Below are positions 1 through 9,033 of a stretch of 64,000 nucleotides of DNA, one piece after another. The notes beneath the pieces were generated by a model that ran no database searches, had not been told where the DNA came from, and saw only the letters and a program-made list of their open reading frames with translations. This DNA is from Variovorax sp. N23. Its GTDB lineage: Bacteria; Pseudomonadota; Gammaproteobacteria; Burkholderiales; Burkholderiaceae_C. How positions within the stretch are numbered: the first letter of the stretch is position 1; the number at the start of each line of letters is the position of its first letter. The stretch covers positions 54,001 to 118,000 of the forward strand of contig NZ_JAOOPY010000005.1 of assembly GCF_025486315.1 (NCBI RefSeq). The letters run 5' to 3'. The position numbers and the translations under genes are program-made.

Positions 1-450
1 GTAGGCGATGAATTCCTGGATGGTCGGCTGCGTCACCCGCTTCGGGTTGACCACCACCACCTGCGGCGCATTGGCCAGCAGCATCAGCGGCACGAAGTCC
101 TTCTGGATGTCGTAGTCGAGCCGGGGGTAGATCGACGGCGCGATCGCATGGTGCACCGCGCCCATGAAGAGCCCGTAGCCGTCGGCCGGCAGCTTCGACG
201 CGATGCTCGCGCCCAGCGTGCCGCCAGCGCCCCCGCGGTTGTCGATCACCAGCGTCTGGCTGGTGATCTTCGAGAACTGCGCCGAGAGCGGCCGCGCGAA
301 GGCGTCGGTGCCGCCGCCGGCCGGGAACGGCACGATCAGCGTGACCGGCCTGGACGGCCAGCCGGACTGCGCGCGCGCGCCGCCACCGAGGACGGCGGCC
401 GCGGCGGCGGCCAGGCGCAGCATGTCGCGCCGCTGGAAAGGGTGGGTCAT
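1..450 (-). CDS. Bug-family tripartite tricarboxylate transporter substrate-binding protein (3' end cut by window edge)
   Basis: This is the N-terminal 150 residues of a periplasmic solute receptor of the Bug/TctC family. It opens with an arginine-containing, Tat-like signal (MTHPFQRRDMLRL, then an Ala run ending GGGARAQ). The mature protein starts with the family's WPSRPVTLIVPFPAGGGTD segment. A later NRGGAGGTLGA stretch is also typical. The start at 450 has AGGAGA seven bases upstream. It follows malonyl-CoA decarboxylase by 83 bp on the same strand, so it probably binds malonate or a related acid for the same pathway. The substrate is inferred from the neighbours only. The stop codon is outside the window. 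Confidence 0.9.
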   Translation of the reverse strand, partial: MTHPFQRRDMLRLAAAAAAVLGGGARAQSGWPSRPVTLIVPFPAGGGTDAFARPLSAQFSKITSQTLVIDNRGGAGGTLGASIASKLPADGYGLFMGAVHHAIAPSIYPRLDYDIQKDFVPLMLLANAPQVVVVNPKRVTQPTIQEFIAY

Positions 451-533
451 GGATGTGTCTCCTGTCTTGTTGGAATCGCTGCGCACCGGGGCCTTCGGTG
501 CAGGTTCGGCCCTTGGGGAAAAGGGATGTCGGG

Positions 534-2015
534 TCAGCCCTTGAGGAACAGGGCGTCGATGTCGCCCGACACCGCCACTTTGCCCTGTGCGAGCAAGGCG
601 CGGTGCTTGTCGAGCCGCTTGAGATCGTAAAGATAGTTGACCATGAGCCCGTAGGACTGCTTCAACCCCTTGGGCGAGGGGTCTCCGGCCCAGTTCAGGC
701 GTTCGACGCGGGCGCCGTTGCCCAGGTGGAAGCGCGCCACCGGGTCGACCGGCTTGCCCTCGACCGTGGCGCGGCCCAGGTACTCGGCGGCGCACTGCAT
801 CAGCGTCTGCCGCACCGGCGACTTGGGATCGAGCGCGAGCGCCTGGTCGGCCGCGGCCAGCAGGCGGTCCGGCGTGGGCGGCAGCGAGCCGAGCGCGCGG
901 CCGAGTTCGGCGGCGCGTTTGTCGTCCAGCCGCAGCAGCACCTCGGCCGCATGCTTGCCGAGCCATTGCCGGAAGCCCGGGATCGGAGACAGCGTCGCGA
1001 AGACCTTGAGCTTCGGGAACTCGGCCTGCAGCGTCTCGACCACGCGCTTGATGAGCGAATCGCCGAAGCTCACGCCACGCAGTCCGGTCTGTGTGTTGCT
1101 GATCGAATAGAAGATCGCGGTCGTCGCCTTGGCGGCGGTGGCCAGGGCCGCGGCCTCGTCGAGCAGCGGCACGATGCCGTCGCTGATGTGGTCGACCAGC
1201 GCGACCTCCACGAAGATCAGCGGCACGTCGGGCAGCCGAGGGTGGAAGAAGCCGTAGCAGCGCCGGTCGCTGTCGAGCCGGTTCTTCACGTCGGCCCAGC
1301 TCTTGATGTCGTGCACCGCCTCGTACTGGATCAGCTTCTCGATCAGCGAGGCGGGCGAATCCCAGCTGATGCGGCGCAGGTCGAGGAAGGCCACGTCGAA
1401 CCAGGTGGAGAACAGGTGTTCCAGCTCGGCGTCCAGCGGCACGAAGCGGCGCTCGCCCTTCATCTGCGGCAGCAGTTCGGCGCGCAGGTCGAGCAGGAAA
1501 CGCATGCCCTCGGGGTCGATGGTGAAGCGCTGCAGCAGCCGGGCCCGCGGCGACGCGAGCGCACGGCGCAGATGCACCTCGGCCTGCCCTTCGTCGGCGG
1601 TGCCGACGGCGGCCTCGTGGCGCGCCCGCGCGCTGCTGAGCTTCTTGCCGTCGGGCGCGAAACGCTCGCTGATCAGCAGCCACACGTCGCGCCGCTCGGC
1701 CGCGTCGAGCTCGGCGTACCAGTGCATCACCTCGCCGGCGCGGCGGCCGGCCTCGACCTCGCTGACGCGGGCGTCGACCACCGCCTGCAGGTCGGTCAGC
1801 GCACGACGCAGGGCGCGTGGCGCCATCGCCTCGCCGTGGCGGCGCAGGGTGGCGTCGAGCCGTTCGTTCAGGGAGCGCGGCGGCAGTTCCGCCTTGGCCT
1901 TCTTCCTCGGTGCAGTCTCGACAGCGGCGGTGGCGGCCGTGGCGGCGGTGTCCTTGGCGGCGGCCGGGGTACGCAGGCGCGAGACGCTGCGCGAGATCCA
2001 GGTGGAAGCGTTCAT
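534..2015 (-). CDS. malonyl-CoA decarboxylase
   Basis: The 493-residue protein matches the malonyl-CoA decarboxylase family, which converts malonyl-CoA to acetyl-CoA and CO2. The C-terminal catalytic half shows the family signatures GFFHPRLPDVPLIFVEVAL, SISNTQTGLRGVSFG and FATLSPIPGF, the last around the GCN5-like acyl-CoA-binding fold. The N-terminal half is the helical oligomerisation domain, preceded by an Ala-rich leader of about 45 residues that may be partly untranslated. Its start overlaps the stop of the GntR gene by 4 bp, so the two are co-translated. With the downstream Bug receptor this looks like a mat-type malonate catabolic operon; malonyl-CoA synthetase would be expected beyond the left edge. 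Confidence 0.93.
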   Translation of the reverse strand: MNASTWISRSVSRLRTPAAAKDTAATAATAAVETAPRKKAKAELPPRSLNERLDATLRRHGEAMAPRALRRALTDLQAVVDARVSEVEAGRRAGEVMHWYAELDAAERRDVWLLISERFAPDGKKLSSARARHEAAVGTADEGQAEVHLRRALASPRARLLQRFTIDPEGMRFLLDLRAELLPQMKGERRFVPLDAELEHLFSTWFDVAFLDLRRISWDSPASLIEKLIQYEAVHDIKSWADVKNRLDSDRRCYGFFHPRLPDVPLIFVEVALVDHISDGIVPLLDEAAALATAAKATTAIFYSISNTQTGLRGVSFGDSLIKRVVETLQAEFPKLKVFATLSPIPGFRQWLGKHAAEVLLRLDDKRAAELGRALGSLPPTPDRLLAAADQALALDPKSPVRQTLMQCAAEYLGRATVEGKPVDPVARFHLGNGARVERLNWAGDPSPKGLKQSYGLMVNYLYDLKRLDKHRALLAQGKVAVSGDIDALFLKG

Positions 2016-2680
2016 GAAACGAGCCTCGATTTCTGTTGGAGCGCCACGGCGCGCAAGGCTTCGCGCTGGCGATGGAGGTGGGTGCGCATGGCGGCCTCGG
2101 CGCCGTCGCTGTCGTGCGCCTTCAGCGCGGCGAACACGGCCAGGTGCTCGGCCAGGCTCTGCTCAAGCCGGCCGGGCGCCTTCAGCTGCTGCAGGCGCGC
2201 GAGCTTCAGGATCTTGCGCAGGTCGCCGATCGTCTGCGCCAGCCAGCGGTTGTCGGCCAGCGTGATGATCGCCTCGTGGATGGCGAAGTTGGTGGCGTAG
2301 TAGGCGTTGATGCGGTGCGCCTTGGCGTGCGCCTCGAGCTGCGCGTGCAGCGTGGCCAGCGCCTCGATGTCGGCGTCGCTCGCGTTGCGCGCGGCTTCCC
2401 AGGCGCAGCGCCCTTCCAGCAGCGCGATGACGGGAAAGATCTCGTCGAGGTCGCGCTGCGTGACCTCGGCCACGAAGCAGCCCCGGCGTGGCTCGTGGCG
2501 CAGCAGCCCTTCGGCGGTGAGCACCTTGAGCGCCTCGCGCAAGGGCGTTCGCGAGATTTCCAGCCGCTCGCACAGCGCGGCTTCGTCCAGGAAGCTGCCA
2601 GGCGTGAGCGACCCCGCGAAGATCTGCTCCCGCAAGGTGGCGGCCACTTGGTCGTGCAACGAATTCGGGACGAGGCGCAT
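2012..2680 (-). CDS. GntR/FadR-family (FCD) transcriptional regulator, likely of the malonate operon
   Basis: This 222-residue regulator has an N-terminal winged helix-turn-helix (residues about 5-70, with SRTPLREALKVLTAEGLLRH, the classical GntR recognition segment). An all-helical FCD ligand domain follows, with the metal-binding His pattern (HEAI near the centre, EHLAVFAAL and MRTHL near the C-terminus). The ATG at 2680 is preferred over the upstream ATG at 2707 because it has GGAG eight bases upstream. It is the first gene of the leftward operon and overlaps malonyl-CoA decarboxylase by 4 bp. By analogy with MatR of malonate operons it probably represses its own operon. The ligand is inferred from context. 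Confidence 0.9.
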   Translation of the reverse strand: MRLVPNSLHDQVAATLREQIFAGSLTPGSFLDEAALCERLEISRTPLREALKVLTAEGLLRHEPRRGCFVAEVTQRDLDEIFPVIALLEGRCAWEAARNASDADIEALATLHAQLEAHAKAHRINAYYATNFAIHEAIITLADNRWLAQTIGDLRKILKLARLQQLKAPGRLEQSLAEHLAVFAALKAHDSDGAEAAMRTHLHRQREALRAVALQQKSRLVS

Positions 2681-2738
2681 GACGGCTCCGGTCGGACCTT
2701 GGGGCATTGGACGGCGGCCAGACCATCGGCGCCTGGCT

Positions 2739-2760
2739 CCGTAATTTCAGGTAATTACGG
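2739..2760. promoter_or_regulatory. perfect inverted repeat, probable GntR operator
   Basis: CCGTAATT, six spacer bases, then AATTACGG form a perfect 8-bp inverted repeat. It lies about 60-80 bp upstream of the GntR gene start in an AT-rich island within GC-rich DNA. A related half-site, ATAATTATGG, follows directly. Position and symmetry suit an autoregulatory operator for the GntR protein, but binding is inferred. Confidence 0.6.
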
Positions 2761-3161
2761 ATAATTATGGGCAAGGCGCCCCGGACCGACAAGGGCGGGA
2801 AGGAGCGGATAAACCCGCTGTCGGCGTGGTCGAGCCCGGCGCCGTGTGTGGCCGGAAAGCACGCAAAAGAAGGCTCGCGCCAGGCGGGCCCGAAGGGTGG
2901 GTGCTTGATGCCCACCCTGGAGAAACCGAGTTCAGGCCCGCCGAAGCAAGAAGCAGGGGGTATTTTTCACAGCTGCGCATTGTCACGTCGAGGCGCGGCA
3001 CCCTTCCTCGGTGGCCCCGTCGACACTGCATCAGCGCATCGGCATACCGAAATACCGATTCGTCACAACAACTTAGAAAGAATGTTGTACATTCCGCTTT
3101 AAGAGGGAACACTTAAGTTCGCGCTGCGGACAGATGGCGCGGATTTCCACGGAGGACAGGA
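2761..3161. other. intergenic region without a convincing gene
   Basis: About 400 bp separate the leftward malonate operon from rightward genes. The overlapping short ORFs on both strands lack ribosome binding sites and family resemblance. Visible elements are a GGGTGGG/CCCACCC stem near 2897-2919 without a T-run, and the palindrome at 3080-3094. A promoter for the small gene at 3162 is presumably here. Confidence 0.4.
3080..3094. promoter_or_regulatory. 15-bp palindrome upstream of a small ORF
   Basis: GAATGT-TGT-ACATTC is a perfect 6-bp inverted repeat with a 3-bp spacer, about 70 bp upstream of the small gene at 3162. It lies in a locally AT-rich stretch. It resembles a transcription-factor half-site pair; the factor is unknown. 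Confidence 0.4.
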
Positions 3162-3356
3162 ATGTTCAATGGTTCGACGGTGGCGTCTCAAGATGCGGCG
3201 CGTTGGTATGAGTTGACGGACCAATACGCGGCGGCCGTGGTGGCGGTGCAGCGAGGCGACGCCGCAGCGCGAGTGCGGATGTTGGCCATGTATGCCGAAC
3301 TCAAGCGCTTTGCGCAGAGCCAGGGGCAACCCTTTCCGAGAGGTATCGGGACCTGA
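3162..3356 (+). CDS. small hypothetical protein (64 aa)
   Basis: A short soluble protein with no recognised family. It starts MFNGSTVASQDAARWYELTD, has an Ala/Val-rich middle and ends with an amphipathic helix rich in Leu, Ala and Met. The start has a good ribosome binding site (GGAGGACAGG immediately upstream). It ends 78 bp before the pseudouridine synthase on the same strand. There is no signal peptide or membrane segment. The strong Shine-Dalgarno sequence and the AT-rich upstream region are the main reasons to call it. Confidence 0.6.
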   Translation: MFNGSTVASQDAARWYELTDQYAAAVVAVQRGDAAARVRMLAMYAELKRFAQSQGQPFPRGIGT

Positions 3357-3434
3357 CGAGGTCGCTTCGCGCTCGCTGCCGGGCGCGATCGCCCTGCGCC
3401 CCAGGCAGCACGCCACCGGTACATTCGGGGCATC

Positions 3435-4379
3435 GTGCGCCGCTCCCCATCTCCGCCCTTTCCACCCTCTCCGCGCCCTTCGCCCTCCCCACCGCCCTTG
3501 CCCACCCGCGATGGCGTCGGCCCCAGCACCGTCGGATTGCCGGCCGGCCACTGGCCGACCATGCTCGACTTCTTCGTCGAGCGCTTCCCGGCCGTGACCG
3601 AAGCGTCGTGGCGCGACCGCATGGATGCGGGCGACGTGGTCGACGACGCCGGCCACCCGATCCGGCCCGACGCGCCGTACCGCGGCCATCAGCGCCTCTA
3701 CTACTACCGCACGCTCACCAACGAACCGCGCATCCCGTACGAAGCGCAGGTGCTGTTCCAGGACGCGCACCTGCTCGTCGCCGACAAGCCGCACTTCCTG
3801 CCCGTCACGCCCGGCGGCCAGTACGTGCAGGAAACCCTGCTGGTGCGCCTCAAACGCCAGTTGGGCATCGACACGCTGGTGCCGGTGCACCGCATCGACC
3901 GCAGCACCGCCGGCCTGGTGCTCTTCAGCCTCGATCCCGCGACACGGGGGGCCTACCAGGCGCTCTTCGCGGAGCGCCGCGTCGAGAAGTCGTACGAGGC
4001 GGTCGTGCACTGGCCGGCGGGGCACACGCTGACCCCCGTCTACCGCAGCCGCCTCGAAAGCATCAAGGGCAAGATGCCGGTGTGGGAAGCGCCCGGCGAG
4101 CCGAACTCGGAAACGCGCTTCGAGCTGGTGGAAATGCTGGGCGCCGACCGCGCGCGGCTGCGCCTGTCGCCGGTGACCGGCCGCACGCACCAGTTGCGCG
4201 TGCACTGCGCCGCGCTGGGCATGCCCATCGTCAACGACCCGATCTACCCGACGTGGCTGCCGGTCGGCAGCGAGCGCTTCGACCAGCCGCTGCAACTGCT
4301 CGCCAAGACGCTGGAATTCACCGATCCGCTGAGCGGCGCGGCACGCCGCTTCGCGTCGGGGCTGCGGCTGACAGGCTGA
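3435..4379 (+). CDS. RluA-family pseudouridine synthase
   Basis: This 314-residue enzyme would isomerise uridine to pseudouridine in rRNA or tRNA. The catalytic motif is VHRIDRSTAGLVLFS near residue 155, with the Asp of HRIDR as the predicted nucleophile. The later TGRTHQLRVHCAALGMPIVND segment is the conserved RluA motif II/III region. The N-terminus is a Pro-rich stretch followed by TRDGVGPS and a small S4-like segment. The chosen start is GTG at 3435; the real start could be later because the first 25 residues are low complexity. Which base it modifies cannot be told from sequence. Confidence 0.88.
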   Translation: MRRSPSPPFPPSPRPSPSPPPLPTRDGVGPSTVGLPAGHWPTMLDFFVERFPAVTEASWRDRMDAGDVVDDAGHPIRPDAPYRGHQRLYYYRTLTNEPRIPYEAQVLFQDAHLLVADKPHFLPVTPGGQYVQETLLVRLKRQLGIDTLVPVHRIDRSTAGLVLFSLDPATRGAYQALFAERRVEKSYEAVVHWPAGHTLTPVYRSRLESIKGKMPVWEAPGEPNSETRFELVEMLGADRARLRLSPVTGRTHQLRVHCAALGMPIVNDPIYPTWLPVGSERFDQPLQLLAKTLEFTDPLSGAARRFASGLRLTG

Positions 4380-4454
4380 ACGGGCCGGGGCCGGACGCCG
4401 TTCTTTTCACCGGCGGCGTCCACCCATCGGACCGACTGCGCCAGAATCGGCCGG

Positions 4455-4685
4455 ATGAACCGAGCTCACGCCTTCTCCTTCCTCCCTCTTCTACGCGTCC
4501 TGCCGCTCGCCTGCGTTCTCGCCGGCTGCGGCACGCCGGCTTACGAAGTCGTCACCTACCCCAATGGCGCGACACGCACGCCGAGCACGGCCGATGCCGT
4601 GGGCTATTGCACGCAGAAAGGCCTGACGGCACAGATCCTGGAGCGGGCGCCTGGACAGACCGGCGTCATGTTCCGCTGCATCTGA
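4455..4685 (+). CDS. small lipoprotein (76 aa)
   Basis: The protein has a basic N-terminus (MNRAHAF), a hydrophobic segment and a lipobox LAGC, giving a mature lipoprotein of about 53 residues starting CGTPAYE. The mature part contains two further cysteines (GYCTQKG and a C-terminal FRCI) that could form a disulphide. It is probably outer-membrane anchored because no Asp follows the lipid-modified Cys. It converges with lgt, the enzyme that would lipidate it, but this proximity is probably chance. No family was recognised. Confidence 0.75.
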   Translation: MNRAHAFSFLPLLRVLPLACVLAGCGTPAYEVVTYPNGATRTPSTADAVGYCTQKGLTAQILERAPGQTGVMFRCI

Positions 4686-4722
4686 CCGGGTTTCTCCGAG
4701 CGGGTATCAGAGACTCGGCCTC

Positions 4723-5535
4723 TCAGGCCGCGCGCTGCTTCGGCGCCGTGGCGTAGAGCCAGAGCCCGAAGGCGATCATCGGCACGCACAGCCACTGGCC
4801 CATGCTCATGTTGAGCGCCAGCAGGCCGAGGAAGTCGTCGGGCTCGCGGAAGTACTCGGCGATGAAGCGCATCGCGCCGTAGCCGATCAGGAACACGGCC
4901 GACACGCGGCGCTCGAGGCGTTCCTTGCGGGCGTAGAGCCAGAGGATGACGAAGAGCAGCAGCCCTTCGAGCAGGAACTGGTAGACCTGCGACGGGTGCC
5001 GCGGCAGCATCGAGCCGCTCTGCGGGAACACCATGCCCCAGGGCAGGTCGGGGCTGCTGAACCGGCCCCACAGCTCGCCGTTGATGAAATTGCCCACGCG
5101 CCCGGCGGCCAGGCCGGTCGGCACGCAGGGCGCGACGAAGTCCATCACCTGCCAGAAGGGGCGCGCGCGCGACTTCGCGAACCACACCATCGAGCCGATC
5201 ACGCCCAGCAGCCCGCCGTGGAAACTCATGCCGCCCTGCCAGACCATGAAGATCTCCAGCGGGTGCGTCAGGTAGTAGCCCGGCTTGTAGAACATGCAGT
5301 AGCCCAGCCGCCCGCCGACGATCACGCCGAGCACGCCGAGGAAGAGGATGTCCTCCACGTCCTTGCGGCTCCACACGCCCCGCGCAGCGAGCGACCGGTA
5401 CGGCTCGTGGCCCAGCCGCCGGGTGCCGAGGAAGAAGAACAGCCCGAAGGCGGCGAGGTAGGTCAGGCCGTACCAGTGGATGGCCAGGGGCCCGATCTGG
5501 AGCGCGATCGGGTCGATGTGGGGATACATGAGCAT
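4723..5535 (-). CDS. lgt: prolipoprotein diacylglyceryl transferase
   Basis: This 270-residue inner-membrane enzyme transfers diacylglycerol from phosphatidylglycerol to the lipobox Cys of prolipoproteins. It has seven predicted membrane segments. Family signatures include [20 protein letters not shown] at the N-terminus, the [10 protein letters not shown] segment and the [15 protein letters not shown] signature with essential Arg, Asn and Glu. [13 protein letters not shown] follows. The ATG at 5535 is two codons before MYPHID; either could be used. The longer upstream reading frame is low complexity and overlaps the LysR gene, so it was not used. Confidence 0.96.
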   Translation of the reverse strand: MLMYPHIDPIALQIGPLAIHWYGLTYLAAFGLFFFLGTRRLGHEPYRSLAARGVWSRKDVEDILFLGVLGVIVGGRLGYCMFYKPGYYLTHPLEIFMVWQGGMSFHGGLLGVIGSMVWFAKSRARPFWQVMDFVAPCVPTGLAAGRVGNFINGELWGRFSSPDLPWGMVFPQSGSMLPRHPSQVYQFLLEGLLLFVILWLYARKERLERRVSAVFLIGYGAMRFIAEYFREPDDFLGLLALNMSMGQWLCVPMIAFGLWLYATAPKQRAA

Positions 5536-5548
5536 GCGGCGATTGTGC

Positions 5549-6514
5549 CTATGCCGTGTGCAGCCGCGGCGACACCGGGGCGCGCCCTCGCTCCGCCACG
5601 AAGTGGACGAAGCGCGCCAGCGCGGCGTTGTCGGCCGATGCGGGCCAGACCAGGCTGGTCTCGCAGCGCGGCAGCGCCACCGCCTTCTGCCGGCGACCGG
5701 GCGCCGCGAACGCATCGGCCGCGCGGTAGACCACGCCGGCACGCCGGAACTGCGTCACGCTTTCCGGCACCCAGGCCACACCGAGCCCGCCCCAGACGAG
5801 GTTGACGATGGTCTGCATCTGGATCGCCTCCTGCGCCACGGCCGGCGTCCGGCCCGCCGCGTGGTACAGGCCGAGGATGGCGTCGTGCAGGGAGGGCACG
5901 ATGCGGCGCGGGAACATCACCAGCGGCTCGGCCAGCACCTCGGCCAGCGCCAGGCGCTCGGCCCGCGCGAGCGGGTGGCGGGCCGGGAGCGCCAGCACCA
6001 GCGGCTCGTCGGCGACGGCCAGGCGCTCCAGGCCCGGCGGCGCGAAACCCGGCGAATGCAGCATCAGGCCGGCATCGATCTCGCCGCGCGCGAAGCCTTG
6101 GAGCTGCACGTCGCCGGTGGCCTCGACCAGTTCCAGCGCCACCTCCGGGCACACGGTACGGAACTCGCGCACCCAGACGGGCAGTTGCTCGAAGCCGATG
6201 GTCGAGACGAAGGCCAGGCGCACCCGCCCGACCTCCCCCGCCGCCGCCGCCCGGGCCCGGGCCGGCAGCGCCTGCGCGCGCTCGAGCATGTCGCGCACGT
6301 CGGGCAGCAGCGCCTCGCCCGCCGGGGTGAGCGCCACGCGGCGGCGGGTGCGGTCGAACAGCACGATGCCGAGCGTCTTCTCCAACTGCGCGATCGCCTG
6401 GGTGACCGGCGGCTGCGTCATGTGCAGGCGCTGGGCGGCGCGGCCGAAGTGCAGCTCCTCGGCCACTGCCACGAACTGGCGCCAGGCGCGCAGGTCGATG
6501 AGCGTTTCTTTCAT
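5549..6514 (-). CDS. LysR-family transcriptional regulator, divergent from ilvD
   Basis: The 321-residue protein has a typical LysR winged helix at residues 9-66 ([20 protein letters not shown], then [17 protein letters not shown]). A periplasmic-binding-like effector domain runs from about residue 95 to 300. It is transcribed away from ilvD across a 102-bp shared region that contains a GATTGG-AA-CCAATC dyad. LysR regulators often control the divergent neighbour, so regulation of ilvD is plausible but unproven. The effector is unknown. Confidence 0.9.
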   Translation of the reverse strand: MKETLIDLRAWRQFVAVAEELHFGRAAQRLHMTQPPVTQAIAQLEKTLGIVLFDRTRRRVALTPAGEALLPDVRDMLERAQALPARARAAAAGEVGRVRLAFVSTIGFEQLPVWVREFRTVCPEVALELVEATGDVQLQGFARGEIDAGLMLHSPGFAPPGLERLAVADEPLVLALPARHPLARAERLALAEVLAEPLVMFPRRIVPSLHDAILGLYHAAGRTPAVAQEAIQMQTIVNLVWGGLGVAWVPESVTQFRRAGVVYRAADAFAAPGRRQKAVALPRCETSLVWPASADNAALARFVHFVAERGRAPVSPRLHTA

Positions 6515-6546
6515 AGGCCGAGCATATCAATCGACCGCTAAAAATG

Positions 6547-6560
6547 GATTGGAACCAATC
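6547..6560. promoter_or_regulatory. dyad in LysR-ilvD divergent region
   Basis: GATTGG, AA, CCAATC is a perfect 6-bp inverted repeat about midway between the LysR start (6514) and the ilvD start (6617). It satisfies the loose T-N11-A symmetry of LysR sites. Binding is inferred from position. Confidence 0.4.
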
Positions 6561-6616
6561 AATCAAAGCGCGGATACTTGGCGCCGCTCCCGACAACCCC
6601 ACGAGAAGAGACCGCC

Positions 6617-8311
6617 ATGGCCACAACACCCCTCCAGATCAACCGCCGCAGCGCCAACATCGTCGAAGGCAAGAGCCGCGCCCCAAACCGCTCGATGTAC
6701 TACGCGATGGGCTACGAAGAGAGCGACTTCAAGAAGCCGATGGTCGGCGTGGCCAATGGCCACAGCACCATCACGCCCTGCAACTCGGGCCTGCAGAAGC
6801 TGGCCGACGCGGCCATCGAGGGCATCGAGGAAGCCGGCGGCAATGCGCAGGTGTTCGGCACACCGACCATCTCCGACGGCATGGCGATGGGCACCGAGGG
6901 CATGAAGTACTCGCTGGTCAGCCGCGAAGTCATCAGCGACTGCATCGAGACCTGCGTCGGCGGCCAGTGGATGGACGGCGTGCTGGTGGTCGGCGGCTGC
7001 GACAAGAACATGCCGGGCGGCATGATGGGCATGCTGCGCGCCAACGTGCCGGCCATCTACGTCTACGGCGGCACCATCCTCCCCGGCCGCTACAAGGGCC
7101 AGGACCTGAACATCGTCAGCGTGTTCGAAGCCGTCGGCCAGAACGCCGCCGGCAACCTGAGCGACGAAGACCTGCTGCAGATCGAGAAGCGCGCCATTCC
7201 CGGCACCGGCTCGTGCGGCGGCATGTACACGGCCAACACCATGTCGAGCGCCTTCGAGGCCCTGGGCATGTCACTGCCCTACTCGTCGACCATGGCGAAC
7301 CCGCACGACGAGAAGCAGAACTCGGCCAAGGAATCGGCCAAGGTGCTGATCGAGGCGATCAAGAAGGACTTGAAGCCGCGCGACATCGTGACCAAGAAGG
7401 CGATCGAGAACGCGGTGGCGGTGATCATGGCCACCGGCGGCTCGACCAACGCGGTGCTGCACTTCCTGGCCATCGCCCACACGGCCGGCGTGGAGTGGTC
7501 CATCGACGACTTCGAGCGCATGCGCAAGAAGGTGCCCGTCATCTGCGACCTCAAGCCCAGCGGCAAGTACCTCGCGGTCGACCTGCACAACGCCGGCGGC
7601 ATCCCGCAGGTGATGAAGGTGCTGCTCAAGGCCGGCCTGCTGCACGGCGATGCGATGACCATCACCGGCCAGACCATCGAGGAGGTGCTCAAGGACGTGC
7701 CCGACGTGCCGCGCGCCGACCAGGACGTGATCCGTCCGATCGACAAGCCGATGTACGCCGAAGGCCATCTGGCCATCCTGAAGGGCAACCTGTCGCCCGA
7801 AGGTGCGGTCGCCAAGATCACCGGCCTGAAGAACCCGGTCATCACCGGCCCGGCGCGCGTGTTCGACGACGAGCAGTCGGCACTGGCCGCCATCCTGGCC
7901 GGCAAGATCGTGGCCGGCGACGTGATGGTGCTGCGCTACCTCGGCCCCAAGGGCGGCCCCGGCATGCCCGAGATGCTGGCACCGACCGGCGCGCTGATCG
8001 GCGCGGGCCTGGGCGAAAGCGTCGGCCTCATCACCGATGGCCGCTTCTCCGGCGGCACCTGGGGCATGGTGGTCGGCCACGTGGCGCCCGAAGCCTATGC
8101 CGGCGGCACCATCGCCTTCGTCAACGAGGGCGACTCCATCACCATCGACGCCCACGAACTGAAGCTGGAACTGAACGTGCCCGAGGCCGAGATCGCCAGG
8201 CGCCGCGAAGGCTGGAAGGCGCCGGCACCGCGCTACACGCGTGGCGTGCAGGCCAAGTTCGCCTTCAATGCGTCGAGCGCCAGTTCGGGCGCGGTGCTCG
8301 ACAAGTACTGA
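6617..8311 (+). CDS. ilvD: dihydroxy-acid dehydratase
   Basis: This 564-residue enzyme dehydrates 2,3-dihydroxy acids in valine, leucine and isoleucine synthesis using an Fe-S cluster. Family motifs are clear: [12 protein letters not shown] near the N-terminus, [16 protein letters not shown] and [14 protein letters not shown] with cluster Cys ligands, and [20 protein letters not shown] near the C-terminus. The ATG at 6617 with GAGAAGAGA upstream is preferred to the in-frame start at 6578. It abuts the oppositely oriented Trp-rich gene with no gap. Confidence 0.97.
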   Translation: MATTPLQINRRSANIVEGKSRAPNRSMYYAMGYEESDFKKPMVGVANGHSTITPCNSGLQKLADAAIEGIEEAGGNAQVFGTPTISDGMAMGTEGMKYSLVSREVISDCIETCVGGQWMDGVLVVGGCDKNMPGGMMGMLRANVPAIYVYGGTILPGRYKGQDLNIVSVFEAVGQNAAGNLSDEDLLQIEKRAIPGTGSCGGMYTANTMSSAFEALGMSLPYSSTMANPHDEKQNSAKESAKVLIEAIKKDLKPRDIVTKKAIENAVAVIMATGGSTNAVLHFLAIAHTAGVEWSIDDFERMRKKVPVICDLKPSGKYLAVDLHNAGGIPQVMKVLLKAGLLHGDAMTITGQTIEEVLKDVPDVPRADQDVIRPIDKPMYAEGHLAILKGNLSPEGAVAKITGLKNPVITGPARVFDDEQSALAAILAGKIVAGDVMVLRYLGPKGGPGMPEMLAPTGALIGAGLGESVGLITDGRFSGGTWGMVVGHVAPEAYAGGTIAFVNEGDSITIDAHELKLELNVPEAEIARRREGWKAPAPRYTRGVQAKFAFNASSASSGAVLDKY

Positions 8312-8569
8312 TCAACGGCGGCGGTTCCGGTTCGACTTGCTGCTCAGCAACCCGAGGTTGCTGCGCTGACGGTCGATGCGCGCCTGCTTGCGCGCGTTCT
8401 CGCGCTCGATGACCTTGCGCTTGGTGTAGCCCGACCAGTCGGCCCAGGCCCACCAGGCCAGGGCCAGCGCGAAGGGGATCAGCACGACCCACCACGACCA
8501 CTGCGCCACCGGCCCGATCTCGAGGAGTTTCAGGACCGCGCCCAGCACGCCCAGCATCAGGAACCACAT
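8312..8569 (-). CDS. small Trp-rich membrane protein (TIGR04438-like)
   Basis: The 85-residue protein starts MWFLMLGVLGAVLKLLEIGP and has a second hydrophobic stretch with WSWWVVLIPFALALAWWAWA. That makes two membrane helices unusually rich in Trp. A basic C-terminal tail follows (KRKVIERENARKQARIDRQR), probably cytoplasmic. This matches the betaproteobacterial family described as small Trp-rich protein; the function is unknown. The ATG at 8569 gives a normal family length. It is convergent with ilvD, with stop codons directly adjacent. Confidence 0.85.
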   Translation of the reverse strand: MWFLMLGVLGAVLKLLEIGPVAQWSWWVVLIPFALALAWWAWADWSGYTKRKVIERENARKQARIDRQRSNLGLLSSKSNRNRRR

Positions 8570-8674
8570 TGCGCAACCCTCCGGTGTGTTCTTCGCAAGG
8601 GACATGGGGCCTGGATGGCCCTGCCTACAATGCGTCGGAAAGAATGTAACCCACCGACCCCACGAAACGCCGCC

Positions 8675-8980
8675 ATGAAAAGAGCTTTTGCGATCGTCGC
8701 GCTGAGTATCGGCGCCACTGCACCCGCCCTCGCCGACCTGGCGCTGGCCACTTCCAAGAACTGCATGAGTTGCCACGCCGTCGAACACAAGGTGCTCGGC
8801 CCGTCGTTCAAGGACATCGCCACGCGCTACAAGGACAACAAGGCCGCCCCCGAGCAGTTGGCCGCCAAGATCATGAAGGGCGGCGCCGGCGTCTGGGGAC
8901 CGATCCCGATGCCGGCGAACACGCAGGTGAGCGAAGCCGATGCGAAGAAGCTCGCGGCCTGGGTGCTGTCGACCAAGTAG
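8675..8980 (+). CDS. periplasmic class I cytochrome c (c551/c552-like)
   Basis: The 101-residue precursor has a signal peptide (MKRAFAIVALSIGATAPALA). A mature domain of about 80 residues holds one haem site, CMSCH. The distal Met ligand is probably in IPMPANTQVSEADAKKLAAW, the usual C-terminal helix of small c551-type cytochromes. It would carry electrons in the periplasm, for example to a terminal oxidase or nitrite reductase; the partner is not evident. The ATG at 8675 is chosen because it begins the signal peptide. Confidence 0.92.
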   Translation: MKRAFAIVALSIGATAPALADLALATSKNCMSCHAVEHKVLGPSFKDIATRYKDNKAAPEQLAAKIMKGGAGVWGPIPMPANTQVSEADAKKLAAWVLSTK

Positions 8981-9033
8981 GGCCTGTCAACGGGGCCTCG
9001 TCGCAGACCGCCCCTCCACCCGGCGCACGCCCC

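Noticed and set aside
453..2300. 615-codon open frame on the plus strand opposite malonyl-CoA decarboxylase and GntR
   Set aside because: It is a GC-rich antisense shadow of two well-supported genes, with no ribosome site and low-complexity composition.
2897..2919. GGGTGGG/CCCACCC hairpin as a terminator
   Set aside because: No T-run follows on either strand and the two operons on either side diverge, so no terminator is expected.
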